This document shows, in pieces, positions 6,475-14,323 of a stretch of DNA of 14,882 nt. The stretch is from Streptomyces sp. NRRL WC-3618 (GTDB taxonomy: Bacteria; Actinomycetota; Actinomycetes; Streptomycetales; Streptomycetaceae): positions 1 to 14,882 of the forward strand of contig NZ_LGDW01000080.1 of assembly GCF_001280005.1 (NCBI RefSeq), read 5' to 3'. The position numbers were made by a program, and so were the translations under genes. The stretch's first letter is position 1; every line of letters begins with the position of its first letter. The notes beneath the pieces are model-generated. The model had not been told where the DNA came from. It worked only from the letters and a program-made list of their open reading frames with translations, and searched no databases.

Positions 6475-6966
6475 ATGTACCCCGACACCAGCCCCCAGCA
6501 GACCGCCACCGACACCGGCCTGAGTGACGCTCAGGCCGAAATCGAAGCCCGCCGGATCATCGCCGACGCTTACCGGCCCACCGCCTACCGCGACACCACG
6601 GCCGTACCCACCCACGGCGACACCCCGCCCGTCGCACAGCCCGGACGCCCTCCGATGAGTCAGGGCGCCACCGACGCGAGCGTCCTCATGCTCGCCGGTG
6701 CCACCGCCACCACCATGGTCGGCGCCACGGCCGGCGTGCTCATGTACCTGTCCCAGTTCGCCGACCCGATCGTGTGCGGCCTGGTGTTCGGCGCACCCAC
6801 CGCCCTTGTGCTCGCCCTCGCCCGGCTCGCCCACCGCGCCAAGCCGGCCCCCGACGTCCACCACCACTACGAGGGACCCGTCTACCAGGACCGGCGCAGC
6901 GTCCACAGCCGCACCACCGGGGTGTGGGCCAAGACCACCAACGACCAGACCCAGAGGACGTCATGA
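6475..6966 (+). CDS. Two-helix membrane protein, Spd-like (163 aa)
   Basis: A polar N-terminal 65 residues (rich in Thr, Pro, Ala) are followed by two membrane helices (about 69-93 and 97-119) and a polar tail containing HHHYEGPVY (129-137). GGAAGGG (6461-6467) precedes the ATG. The stop overlaps the start of the Nudix gene (ATGA, 6963-6966), so the two are co-translated. Small membrane proteins next to tra in Streptomyces plasmids commonly belong to the Spd group that builds the spreading apparatus; I do not recognise a specific family here, so the function is inferred from position and topology only. Confidence 0.65.
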   Translation: MYPDTSPQQTATDTGLSDAQAEIEARRIIADAYRPTAYRDTTAVPTHGDTPPVAQPGRPPMSQGATDASVLMLAGATATTMVGATAGVLMYLSQFADPIVCGLVFGAPTALVLALARLAHRAKPAPDVHHHYEGPVYQDRRSVHSRTTGVWAKTTNDQTQRTS

Positions 6967-7394
6967 CCGAGACCGAGACCTTCGAGACCATCCGCTACAC
7001 CGCCGACGTGGTGTGCATCCGAGACGGCGCCGTCCTGCTGATCGAGCGGGGATGGCCGCCCCACAAGGGACAGCTCGCCCTGCCGGGCGGACATGTCGAC
7101 CCGGGCGAGACCTCACGCGCCGCCGCCGCGCGCGAGCTGCTGGAAGAGACCGGCGTCCACGTCGACCCCTGGGACCTGAACCTGATCGGCATCTACGACG
7201 CCCCCGGCCGCGACCCGCGCGGCCGGTACGTCACAGCCGCCTACCTGGTGACCGTCCCCGCCGACACCACCGCACAGGCCGGAGACGACGCCACCGCCGT
7301 GCGCTGGACGCCCCTCGACAGCGCCCGGGGCCTCGCCTTCGACCACACCGACATCGTCACCAACGCCCGGTACCGCCACAACGCCCCCTTCTAG
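6963..7394 (+). CDS. Nudix hydrolase, Pif-like conjugal immunity candidate
   Basis: 143 aa, almost entirely one Nudix domain. The Nudix box is complete: G43 through V65, with E49, REL (57-59), EE (61-62) and G64. Nudix enzymes hydrolyse nucleoside diphosphates linked to another group; the substrate cannot be read from sequence. In pSAM2 the Nudix-motif protein Pif prevents redundant transfer between cells that both carry the element, and this gene has an equivalent place in the transfer region, so an immunity role is likely. It is coupled to the membrane protein upstream by an ATGA overlap and followed by a strong hairpin (7401-7444) that closes the module. A housekeeping-like nucleotide clean-up role is the alternative. 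Confidence 0.85.
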   Translation: MTETETFETIRYTADVVCIRDGAVLLIERGWPPHKGQLALPGGHVDPGETSRAAAARELLEETGVHVDPWDLNLIGIYDAPGRDPRGRYVTAAYLVTVPADTTAQAGDDATAVRWTPLDSARGLAFDHTDIVTNARYRHNAPF

Positions 7395-7400
7395 CTACGC

Positions 7401-7444
7401 CAAGGGCGGCCCCCCATCTCGCCAAAGTCGCGGGGCCGCCCTTG
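7401..7444 (+). terminator. Hairpin terminator after the Nudix gene
   Basis: CAAGGGCGGCCCC (7401-7413) pairs perfectly over 13 bases with GGGGCCGCCCTTG (7432-7444) across an 18-base loop, starting six bases after the Nudix stop. It separates the transfer genes from the replication genes. Confidence 0.65.
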
Positions 7445-7482
7445 TCCAGCCAGTCACCATCAAGGAACTGGAGACATCCAGC

Positions 7483-8168
7483 ATGACCCAACCCACTGAC
7501 ATCCGGCGAGTGCGCGGCTACCGGCCGCGTCTGCTGGACGCGTTCTGCCGCCAAGGCGGCGCGGGCAAGGGCTACGCCGACGCCGGATTCGACGTGACCG
7601 GCATCGACATCGACCCGCAGCCCCTCTACCCCTACCCGTTCATCCAGGGCGACGCGGTCGCCTTCATCCGCGAGCACGGCAGTGAGTTCGACTTCATCCA
7701 CACCTCACCCCCGTGCCAGCTGGACAGCGACTGCCAGCGGCTGCACGGCAACGTCCACCCCGACCTGATCGGCCCTACCCGCGCCGCCCTGGAAACCACC
7801 GGGCGCCCGTGGGTCATCGAGAACGTACGGGGAGCACTCCCCAAGCTCCGTACACCCGTGATGCTGTGCGGCGCCATGTTCAGGCTGGAGACCTACCGGC
7901 ACCGGTACTTCGAGACCGGCGGCGGCTGCACCCTCGCGCAGCCCGGACACCTCGAACACACCGCCCCCAGGCCAAGATGGGCCGCCCCGTCCCGCCCGGC
8001 CACTACGGACAGTTCGTCGGCAACTTCTCCGGAGTCCCCCTCGCCCGCCGCGTGATGGACGTGCCCTGGATGACCCGCGAAGGCATCCGCGAGTGCATCC
8101 CGCCCGCTTACAGCGAGTTCATCGGCCGGGCCCTGCTCGCCACCGCAGCGCTGGGGGTGGCCGCGTGA
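7483..8168 (+). pseudogene. C5-cytosine methyltransferase-like gene with a one-base frameshift
   Basis: The first frame (from ATG 7483) has a SAM-binding start DAFCRQGGAGKGYADAGFD (19-37), the catalytic PPCQ (76-79) and the ENV motif (113-115) of C5-cytosine DNA methyltransferases. Near 7964-7968, a run of five Cs, homology-like sequence moves to another frame, which continues AKMGRPVPPGHYGQFVGNFS and ends at 8168, overlapping the Prim-Pol GTG start exactly as an intact neighbour would. The first frame instead runs into Ser/Pro/Ala-rich nonsense and stops at 8055. One extra C would restore about 228 aa. A real mutation, a sequencing error in the C-run, or a -1 ribosomal slip are all possible. 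The protein is short and lacks an obvious target-recognition domain. It may protect the element from restriction. Confidence 0.75.
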
Positions 8169-9004
8169 ACGAGCACCTGCGGACCGCCCTTGCCCTGGCG
8201 GCGGCCGGTGTGCCGCCGCTGCCGCTGCGGGCGGGGAAGGTGCCGTTCGGCAACTGCCGCACCTGCGCGAACAACGCGTGCGGCGGACGGCCGAACATGA
8301 AGACCCCCGGCCGCTGCACTTGCCCGGCACCCTGCCACGCGTGGGCCGCCGCCACCACCGACCCGAACATCCTCAACTCCCCCCAGTGGGAGGCGGCATG
8401 GCGGCAGGCGGCGGCGGTCGCCTACCACCCCGGCGGCGCCGGCCTCACCGTCGTCGACCTCGACAACCCGGCAGCCATCGCGTGGGCCCGCACGGCCCTG
8501 CCCGCGACCCGGACCGTGCCGACGACCCGGGGTGAGCACTGGATCTACCGGGGCATCATGCGGTCCGCCAACGCGGTCCGGCCCGGCGTCGACATCAAGT
8601 CCCTTATGGGATACGCCCGTTGGCTCGGATGGGGCAGCGGCGCCATGGCCGCTCTCCCGGACTCTGTGCGCTCCCTGGCACTAACGGACCCCCCTCCGGC
8701 CCGTAGGGCGCCGCAGAGCCTCTCAGCGCCCCTGGGAGGTCAAGGCGGGGTGTGCCGCCACCGCTCGCCCGTGTTCCTGGACCGTGGGATCGCCATGGCA
8801 GAGCAGAGCATCACCGGCGCCCGTGAGGCGGTGCACGCCACCGTCTACCGGACGTTCCTCGCCGTGCTGTCCACTCACGGGCGGTGCGGCTGCCTCACCC
8901 ACACGCACGTCGCCCGGCTGTTCACCGCCGCGCAGGCCAAGGGCGAAACGCCCCGGCACTGCACGGACGCGTGGACCAACGCCCTCACCACGTTGGGACT
9001 GTGA
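8165..9004 (+). CDS. Prim-Pol: bifunctional primase/polymerase for element replication
   Basis: 279 aa from GTG 8165, which overlaps the methyltransferase stop (GTGA). The N-terminal half resembles the archaeo-eukaryotic primase fold domain found in plasmid and phage Prim-Pol proteins: metal-binding DLD (98-100) within GLTVVDLDN, a basic-histidine motif TRGEHWIYRG (121-130) and a third segment VDIKSLMGYARWLGWGSG (142-159). A cysteine cluster (C31, C34, C39, C51, C53, C57) probably forms a zinc-binding insertion. The C-terminal 90 residues (190-279) look helical and may contact the helicase. Prim-Pol is one of the known AICE replication types and implies origin-primed replication rather than the rolling-circle RepSA of pSAM2. 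The stop abuts the helicase gene. Confidence 0.85.
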   Translation: MNEHLRTALALAAAGVPPLPLRAGKVPFGNCRTCANNACGGRPNMKTPGRCTCPAPCHAWAAATTDPNILNSPQWEAAWRQAAAVAYHPGGAGLTVVDLDNPAAIAWARTALPATRTVPTTRGEHWIYRGIMRSANAVRPGVDIKSLMGYARWLGWGSGAMAALPDSVRSLALTDPPPARRAPQSLSAPLGGQGGVCRHRSPVFLDRGIAMAEQSITGAREAVHATVYRTFLAVLSTHGRCGCLTHTHVARLFTAAQAKGETPRHCTDAWTNALTTLGL

Positions 9005-9006
9005 CC

Positions 9007-10482
9007 ATGGCTGACGACGAGAAGAACCCCGCCCGCCAGATCATCACCGACTACGCGCAATCCCACTTCCGGTACTTCCGCACCCCGGACGGGACCGTGT
9101 ACGCGCAGAAGAACGGCCAGCCCGTCGCCCGCCCCATCCGCTCCCAGGGCACCACCGGCAGCCACCGCCAGGAACTCATGGTCGGTCTCTACCGCGACGG
9201 ACGCGGCGCGTTCAACGGCAGCGCACTGAAAGAGGCACTGGACCTGATCGAAGCGCTCGCACTGTCCGAGGACGTACAGCCCGTCCACATCCGCGTCGCC
9301 CCCGGATTCGACGGAGCAACCTGGCTCGACCTAGGACGCGACGACGGTCAGTCCGTGCGTATCCACCCCACCGGCTGGGACATCCTCACCCCCGACCCCC
9401 GCGAAGTGTGCTGGCGGCGCACCCAGCTCACCGGCGAACTCCCGCTGCCCGCCAAGGACACCAACGGCAAGGGCATCGATCTGCTGATGAGGCTGTGCAA
9501 CTTCGCCGGCGCGGAGAACGAGTGCCTGGCCATCGCATGGCTGATCGGCTGCCTCGGTCCGTCCGTCCCGGTGCCCGCGCCGTTTCTCACCGGCCCGCAG
9601 GGCGCGGGCAAGTCGACCGGCGGGCGGATGCTGGTGCGGATCATCGAGGGCATGAGCGGGGACCTGCGCCGGGCCCCCAAGGACGAGGAGAACCTGATCG
9701 CGGCCGTCGCGGCGGGATGGGTCACCGCCCTCGACAACCTCTCCCACATGACCCCCGACCTGTCCGACGCGATGTGCTGCATCGTCACCGGAGCCGAGAG
9801 CGTCAAACGCGCCCTGTTCACCGACGGCGACGTCTTCCGACTCGGCTACCGCCGCCCCCTGCTCCTGACCGGCATCGACGTGGGCGTCATCCGCCCCGAC
9901 CTCGCCGAACGCCTGCTCCCGCTCCGTTTGGAGCGGCCCGGTGTGCGGCGGACCGAAGCCGAACTGTGGGCGGAATACGAGGAAGTTTTGCCCGTCGTGC
10001 TCGGGTCCCTGCTCGACCTCACAGCCAGGGTGCGCGCGGCGCAGGCGGAGACCCCCACCGACCTGCGCATGGCCGACTTCGCCCACCTCTGCGCACAGCT
10101 TGACGCGGCAACCGGGCTCGGAGCGCTGGCCGCGTACCGGGCCCGGCTGGACGACCTGAACGACGACGTGATCGAGGGCGACCTGCTGGCACAGACCGTC
10201 CTGCGGCACGCCGACACCATCGAGCCCGGCGGTGAGCAGCGGATGACGTCCACGGAATGGCTGGCCTGCCTCAGCCGCCTCTACAGCGGCGACGACTGCC
10301 GTGCGCTGCCCAAAGGGTGGCCGACTACCGGCAAGGTGCTCTCCGACCGTCTCAAGCGCCTTCAGCCCACCCTCGCCGCGCGGGGTGTGCTCATCGACTC
10401 CGGCCGCACCAGCCAGGGCCGGTACCTCGAAATGACCCGCCCCACCCCGGCACCCCCATTCGACCAGCCCCGGATGCACTGA
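9007..10482 (+). CDS. Replicative helicase-like ATPase partner of Prim-Pol
   Basis: 491 aa. Walker A TGPQGAGKST (195-204) and an acidic second motif TALDNLS (D243) resemble the ATPases that accompany primases in phage and plasmid replication (D5/SF3-like). The N-terminal 180 residues (NGQPVARPI, SHRQELMVGLY) are a region without known motif, and the C-terminus (about 412-480) looks like a winged helix that could bind the origin. I start at ATG 9007; GTG 9001, overlapping the Prim-Pol stop, is a possible alternative two codons earlier. Neither has a strong ribosome binding site, so coupling to Prim-Pol translation is likely. It should unwind the excised circle for replication before transfer. 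Confidence 0.8.
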   Translation: MADDEKNPARQIITDYAQSHFRYFRTPDGTVYAQKNGQPVARPIRSQGTTGSHRQELMVGLYRDGRGAFNGSALKEALDLIEALALSEDVQPVHIRVAPGFDGATWLDLGRDDGQSVRIHPTGWDILTPDPREVCWRRTQLTGELPLPAKDTNGKGIDLLMRLCNFAGAENECLAIAWLIGCLGPSVPVPAPFLTGPQGAGKSTGGRMLVRIIEGMSGDLRRAPKDEENLIAAVAAGWVTALDNLSHMTPDLSDAMCCIVTGAESVKRALFTDGDVFRLGYRRPLLLTGIDVGVIRPDLAERLLPLRLERPGVRRTEAELWAEYEEVLPVVLGSLLDLTARVRAAQAETPTDLRMADFAHLCAQLDAATGLGALAAYRARLDDLNDDVIEGDLLAQTVLRHADTIEPGGEQRMTSTEWLACLSRLYSGDDCRALPKGWPTTGKVLSDRLKRLQPTLAARGVLIDSGRTSQGRYLEMTRPTPAPPFDQPRMH

Positions 10483-10508
10483 CCACGCTCCCCACGCTCA
10501 CGCGGACA

Positions 10509-10598
10509 AGCAAGAAGAGCACCGGCCCGCCCCGGTGATGCGTGCTCCTCTTGCTGTTCGGGGCGCAGCCCCGCCCCAAGGACGTGCCGCGCAGCGGC
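10509..10598. repeat. Cluster of three hairpins after the helicase gene
   Basis: AGCAAGAAGAGCAC (10509-10522) pairs with GTGCTCCTCTTGCT (10542-10555) at 13 of 14 positions, with CACCGG/CCGGTG pairing inside. CGGGGC-gca-GCCCCG (10559-10573) and GCCGC-gca-GCGGC (10586-10598) follow immediately. The first is likely the terminator of the replication operon; the others could serve the same end or be part of the origin. Confidence 0.5.
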
Positions 10599-10671
10599 TC
10601 CTTCTTACCGGTCTGAGCAGCACCGCACTAGACCACAACACCCCCTCTATTTGTCCTAAGAGGGAAGACGC

Positions 10672-10888
10672 TGCGTCATCTGCGTCAGACGAGCCGGAAA
10701 ACGGCACCTGACCTGCGAACACAGGCATGACGCAGACGGCCACGCCTGCGTCATCCTGCGTCATCCGCGTCATGGGCCACGTCACGGATGACGCTACCCA
10801 TGTCGCATCCATGACGCAGGCCTCACCCCTAGCGTCACCTAAAACCGCAGGTCAGAAGCCTGAATGACGCTGACGACGCAATGACGCA
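10672..10888. repeat. TGCGTCA/TGACGCA iteron-like array, candidate origin or control region
   Basis: Perfect TGCGTCA occurs at 10672, 10681, 10747 and 10757, and its complement TGACGCA at 10728, 10812 and 10882. One-mismatch copies lie at 10766, 10789, 10831 and 10865. The copies at 10747, 10757 and 10766 are about one helical turn apart and share the context CNGCGTCATC. A 10-bp inverted repeat, CTGACCTGCG (10708-10717) with CGCAGGTCAG (10846-10855), brackets much of the array. An AT-richer stretch (about 10617-10660) lies just upstream. Position between the helicase and xis suits a replication origin bound by the Rep proteins, or operators of xis-int. Confidence 0.6.
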
Positions 10889-10972
10889 GCAATCCACACC
10901 TCGGACAGGCGCGGGCAAGGTCCCCCGCGCAACTCCCTGAAGGCGAAGACGAATTGCCCAGGAGGCACCCGG

Positions 10973-11173
10973 ATGAGCACCGCGCTCCCGCCCGCCGAGC
11001 AACTGCTCTACACCCCCGAAGCCGCCGCCAAGGTGCTCTCGTACGGCCGCTCCACGATCTACGAGCTGATGGCCGAGAGACTCCTGAAGTACGTCAAGCG
11101 TGGCCGCTCCCGCCGCATCCGCCGGAGCGACCTCGAGGCCTACGTAAACGGCCTCGAACCGACAACCCACTGA
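10973..11173 (+). CDS. xis: Excisionase / recombination directionality factor (Xis)
   Basis: 66 aa, almost entirely a MerR-like winged helix (HTH_17 type): LLYTPEAAAKVLSYGRSTIY (11-30) then a basic recognition stretch KRGRSRRIRRSDLEAYV (42-58). Proteins of this size and fold, just before the integrase gene, bind att DNA and turn the integrase from integration to excision. AGGAGG (10960-10965) precedes the ATG at good spacing. The regulatory array upstream (10672-10888) probably controls it. A hairpin (11196-11229) separates it from int, so the two products need not be made at equal levels. An alternative role as repressor is possible but less likely. Confidence 0.88.
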   Translation: MSTALPPAEQLLYTPEAAAKVLSYGRSTIYELMAERLLKYVKRGRSRRIRRSDLEAYVNGLEPTTH

Positions 11174-11195
11174 CCCAACCGACCCACGCTCGAAC

Positions 11196-11229
11196 GAGGC
11201 GGCCCCGGACCACGATCCGGGGCCGCCTC
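11196..11229 (+). terminator. Strong hairpin between xis and int
   Basis: GAGGCGGCCCCGGA (11196-11209) pairs perfectly with TCCGGGGCCGCCTC (11216-11229) over a 6-base loop. It lies only a few bases before the int ribosome binding site GGAGG (11236-11240). It could cut xis read-through or partly mask int translation. Confidence 0.6.
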
Positions 11230-11243
11230 TCGTATGGAGGAAC

Positions 11244-12641
11244 ATGAGCCCCCGCAATCCGAACATGGAATCGTCCGTCTACGAGGGCAATGACGGTTGG
11301 TGGCACGGCCGCGTCACGATGGGCGTCAAGGACGACGGCAGCCCCGACCGCCGCCACCGCAGGGCCCGCACCGAGCCCGAAGTACGCCGCAAGGTGCGCG
11401 AGTTGGAGAACCTCCGGGACAAGGGGCGCGCCCCCAAGGCTGGCCGCAAGCCGACCGTGGAGCAGTGGATGTCCACGTACCTCACGGACATCGCGAGCCT
11501 GAAGCTCAAGCCCCGTTCCCTGGACGACTACTGGTCGAAGACCCGCAACGACATCGTCCCCGGCGTCGGCAAGCACCGCCTGGACAAGCTCGCCCCGGAG
11601 CACCTGGAACGCATGTACCGCGCCATGCTGGACGAAGGCCACGCGCCCTCCCACGTGGTCAAGGTCCACCGCATCCTCTCCCGCGCCCTGAAAATCGCGC
11701 ACCGCCGCCGGATCATCGGCGAGAACGTGGCCACCCTCGTTGACCCGCCCACGGTCGACGAGACCGAGGCGAACCCGTTCACGACCGAGCAGGCCAAGGC
11801 GTTCCTGCAAGCCGCCGCGAAGCGCCCCACCTTCATGCGGTGGTGCGTGGGCGTCGGGATGGGTTTCCGGCAAGGAGAAACCCTGGGTCTCCGGTGGGCC
11901 TACGTCGACTTCGACGCCGAGCTGTTCCACCCCAAGTGGCAGCTTCAACGCCTCACATGGCGCCACGGATGCGCGGAGGCCCATGCCTGCGGCGAACGCC
12001 TTCACCGGTTCGAGCCGTGTCCGCCGGGCTGCCGGACGCACAGGAACTACAAGCGCGGTTGCCCCAAGCCGTGCCCGAAGGACTGCCGGCGGCACGCCAG
12101 TGTGTGTCCCGAGCGAAAGGGGGGTGGTCTGGTCTTCACCCGGCCGAAGACGAAGAAGAGCACGAACCCCGTACCGATCCCGCCGCCGTTCGTCCCCTAC
12201 CTGCACGCGCACAAGAAGCAGCAAGAGGAGATGCGCGCCGCCGCCGCAGACGAGTGGCAGGAGTTCGATGCCCTCTTCACCCGGCCGGACGGCCGCCCCC
12301 TCGACCCGCGCGAGGACTGGGAGGAGTTCAAGGAACTGCTCGAAGAGGCGGGCATCACAGACCGCCGCCTCTACGACGGAAGCCGCCACACCGCCGGCAC
12401 GATCCTGAACGAACTCGGGGTCGACATGCCCACGATCATGGAGATCCTGCGGCACACCCAGATCAGCCAGACCCGGAGGTACGTCAAGGGCCGATCCCAC
12501 CTCTCCAAGGACGCCATGCGCCGCATGGGCGACCACTTCATGCCTGCGGCCGAACCCGAGCCGGAACCTGCCACTGAGACCACAACTGAGACCAGGGACC
12601 GCAGGGCAGCCCGCACGCAGCGCCGCCGACGCATCCGCTGA
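11244..12641 (+). CDS. int: Tyrosine site-specific integrase
   Basis: 465 aa. The N-terminus (about 9-60, VYEGNDGWWHGRVTMG) resembles the arm-binding domain, 70-165 the core-binding helical domain, and 175-420 the catalytic domain. Visible catalytic residues are R209 (GFRQGETLGLRW), R381/H382 (GSRHTAGT; the first His of HxxR is replaced by Tyr377), H404 (ILRHTQ) and nucleophile Y413 (RRYVKG). Eight cysteines between 243 and 288 form an insertion, probably zinc-binding, seen in other actinobacterial element integrases. The basic tail (451-465) is unusual but plausible. GGAGG is five bases before the ATG. The gene runs toward tRNA-Thr, ending 46 bases from it, so this tRNA is the attachment site. 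Confidence 0.95.
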   Translation: MSPRNPNMESSVYEGNDGWWHGRVTMGVKDDGSPDRRHRRARTEPEVRRKVRELENLRDKGRAPKAGRKPTVEQWMSTYLTDIASLKLKPRSLDDYWSKTRNDIVPGVGKHRLDKLAPEHLERMYRAMLDEGHAPSHVVKVHRILSRALKIAHRRRIIGENVATLVDPPTVDETEANPFTTEQAKAFLQAAAKRPTFMRWCVGVGMGFRQGETLGLRWAYVDFDAELFHPKWQLQRLTWRHGCAEAHACGERLHRFEPCPPGCRTHRNYKRGCPKPCPKDCRRHASVCPERKGGGLVFTRPKTKKSTNPVPIPPPFVPYLHAHKKQQEEMRAAAADEWQEFDALFTRPDGRPLDPREDWEEFKELLEEAGITDRRLYDGSRHTAGTILNELGVDMPTIMEILRHTQISQTRRYVKGRSHLSKDAMRRMGDHFMPAAEPEPEPATETTTETRDRRAARTQRRRRIR

Positions 12642-12647
12642 ACGAAA

Positions 12648-12680
12648 AAGCCCAGCTCAGACAGGGTCTGAGCTGGGCTT
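12648..12680 (-). terminator. Terminator of tRNA-Thr, also facing int
   Basis: AAGCCCAGCTCAGAC (12648-12662) and GTCTGAGCTGGGCTT (12666-12680) form a perfect 15-bp stem with a 3-base loop. Read on the minus strand it is followed by a T-run (A45-A49 on the + strand), so it is a classical intrinsic terminator for the tRNA. It begins six bases after the int stop and can also stop int transcripts. Confidence 0.85.
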
Positions 12681-12686
12681 AGGCTG

Positions 12687-12730
12687 AGCCCCCTATCGGA
12701 TTCGAACCGATGACCTACGCATTACAAGTG
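12687..12730. other. Probable attR core (3' half of tRNA-Thr)
   Basis: Elements of this class recombine within the anticodon-to-3'-end part of a tRNA gene. The exact core cannot be set without the other end; no second copy of this segment is in the window, so attL lies left of base 1. The core could extend to the left into the terminator. Confidence 0.55.
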
Positions 12731-12760
12731 CGTTGCTCTGGCCAGCTGAGCTAAGGAGGC
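12687..12760 (-). tRNA. tRNA-Thr(TGT), element integration target
   Basis: The minus strand folds into a complete 74-base cloverleaf: acceptor GCCTCCT/AGGGGGC, D arm GCTC/GAGC, anticodon stem ACGCA/TGCGT with loop CTTGTAA, and T arm ATCGG-TTCGAAT-CCGAT. The anticodon TGT (12724-12726) reads Thr codons ACA and related. CCA is not encoded. The 3' end faces the integrase gene, so the 3' half must have been supplied or restored by the element, leaving the tRNA functional. Confidence 0.95.
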
Positions 12761-12918
12761 GTCACGCGCGCGTGCCGAGGACCGCGCGGGCATGCGTGCC
12801 AGTGCAGTGTACCCAGCCCCCGGGCCGCCCTCGCTCGAAAATTTCCGCGAAGCTCACAGCCCCCCACCTACTGACAGACGCCGAATCGCCGGGTACCGTC
12901 CAGATTCAGTCCACGTCT

Positions 12919-12932
12919 GTGGACTACACCAC
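12919..12932. promoter_or_regulatory. Possible DasR-type operator in the msiK upstream region
   Basis: GTGGACTACACCAC is a near-palindrome whose inner 12 bases match 10 of 12 positions of the DasR consensus TGGTCTAGACCA. It lies 55 bases before the msiK start. The rest of the 226-base gap between the tRNA and msiK (12761-12986) shows no gene; an open frame across it has no ribosome binding site. No clear promoter hexamers could be set. Confidence 0.35.
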
Positions 12933-12986
12933 CTTCCACTACGGATCGTCCGGCACGTTCCTGCCGGTGAAGGGGGCCTAGTACTC

Positions 12987-14123
<1,137 letters not shown>

Positions 14124-14140
14124 GACGCGACCTGAACACC

Positions 14141-14172
14141 GAGGGGCCCCGCGGCTTGCCGCGGGGCCCCTC
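14141..14172 (+). terminator. Terminator after msiK
   Basis: GAGGGGCCCCGCGG (14141-14154) pairs perfectly with CCGCGGGGCCCCTC (14159-14172) over the loop CTTG, starting 17 bases after the msiK stop. Confidence 0.8.
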
Positions 14173-14286
14173 GCGTGTGCGCGTACCGGAGGCCCGATAT
14201 CCCGGCGGAAGGGTCGTTTCGAATCGTGTGCGTCAAGGCCCTACCCAGAAATCCGCACCAATCCATCCCCCGTTAGGGTGACTGAA

Positions 14287-14316
14287 TGTCGCCAAATCAG
14301 CACCGAGCGCTACCCT
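14287..14316 (+). promoter_or_regulatory. Possible promoter for a leaderless transcript
   Basis: TACCCT (14311-14316) fits a -10 element (TAnnnT), with a weak TGTCGC 18 bases upstream as -35. The predicted start of transcription falls at or next to the GTG at 14324, and no ribosome binding site precedes that GTG. Confidence 0.35.
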
Positions 14317-14323
14317 CACTCGC

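Noticed and set aside
9007..10482. RepSA-type rolling-circle initiator
   Set aside because: The protein has a Walker A motif and no rolling-circle His-x-His or catalytic Tyr motifs, and it is paired with Prim-Pol.
10672..10888. CRISPR array
   Set aside because: The repeat unit is only seven bases, in both orientations with irregular spacing, and there are no cas genes.
12733..12981. 82-aa frame between tRNA and msiK
   Set aside because: It begins inside the tRNA gene, has no ribosome binding site and no recognisable product.
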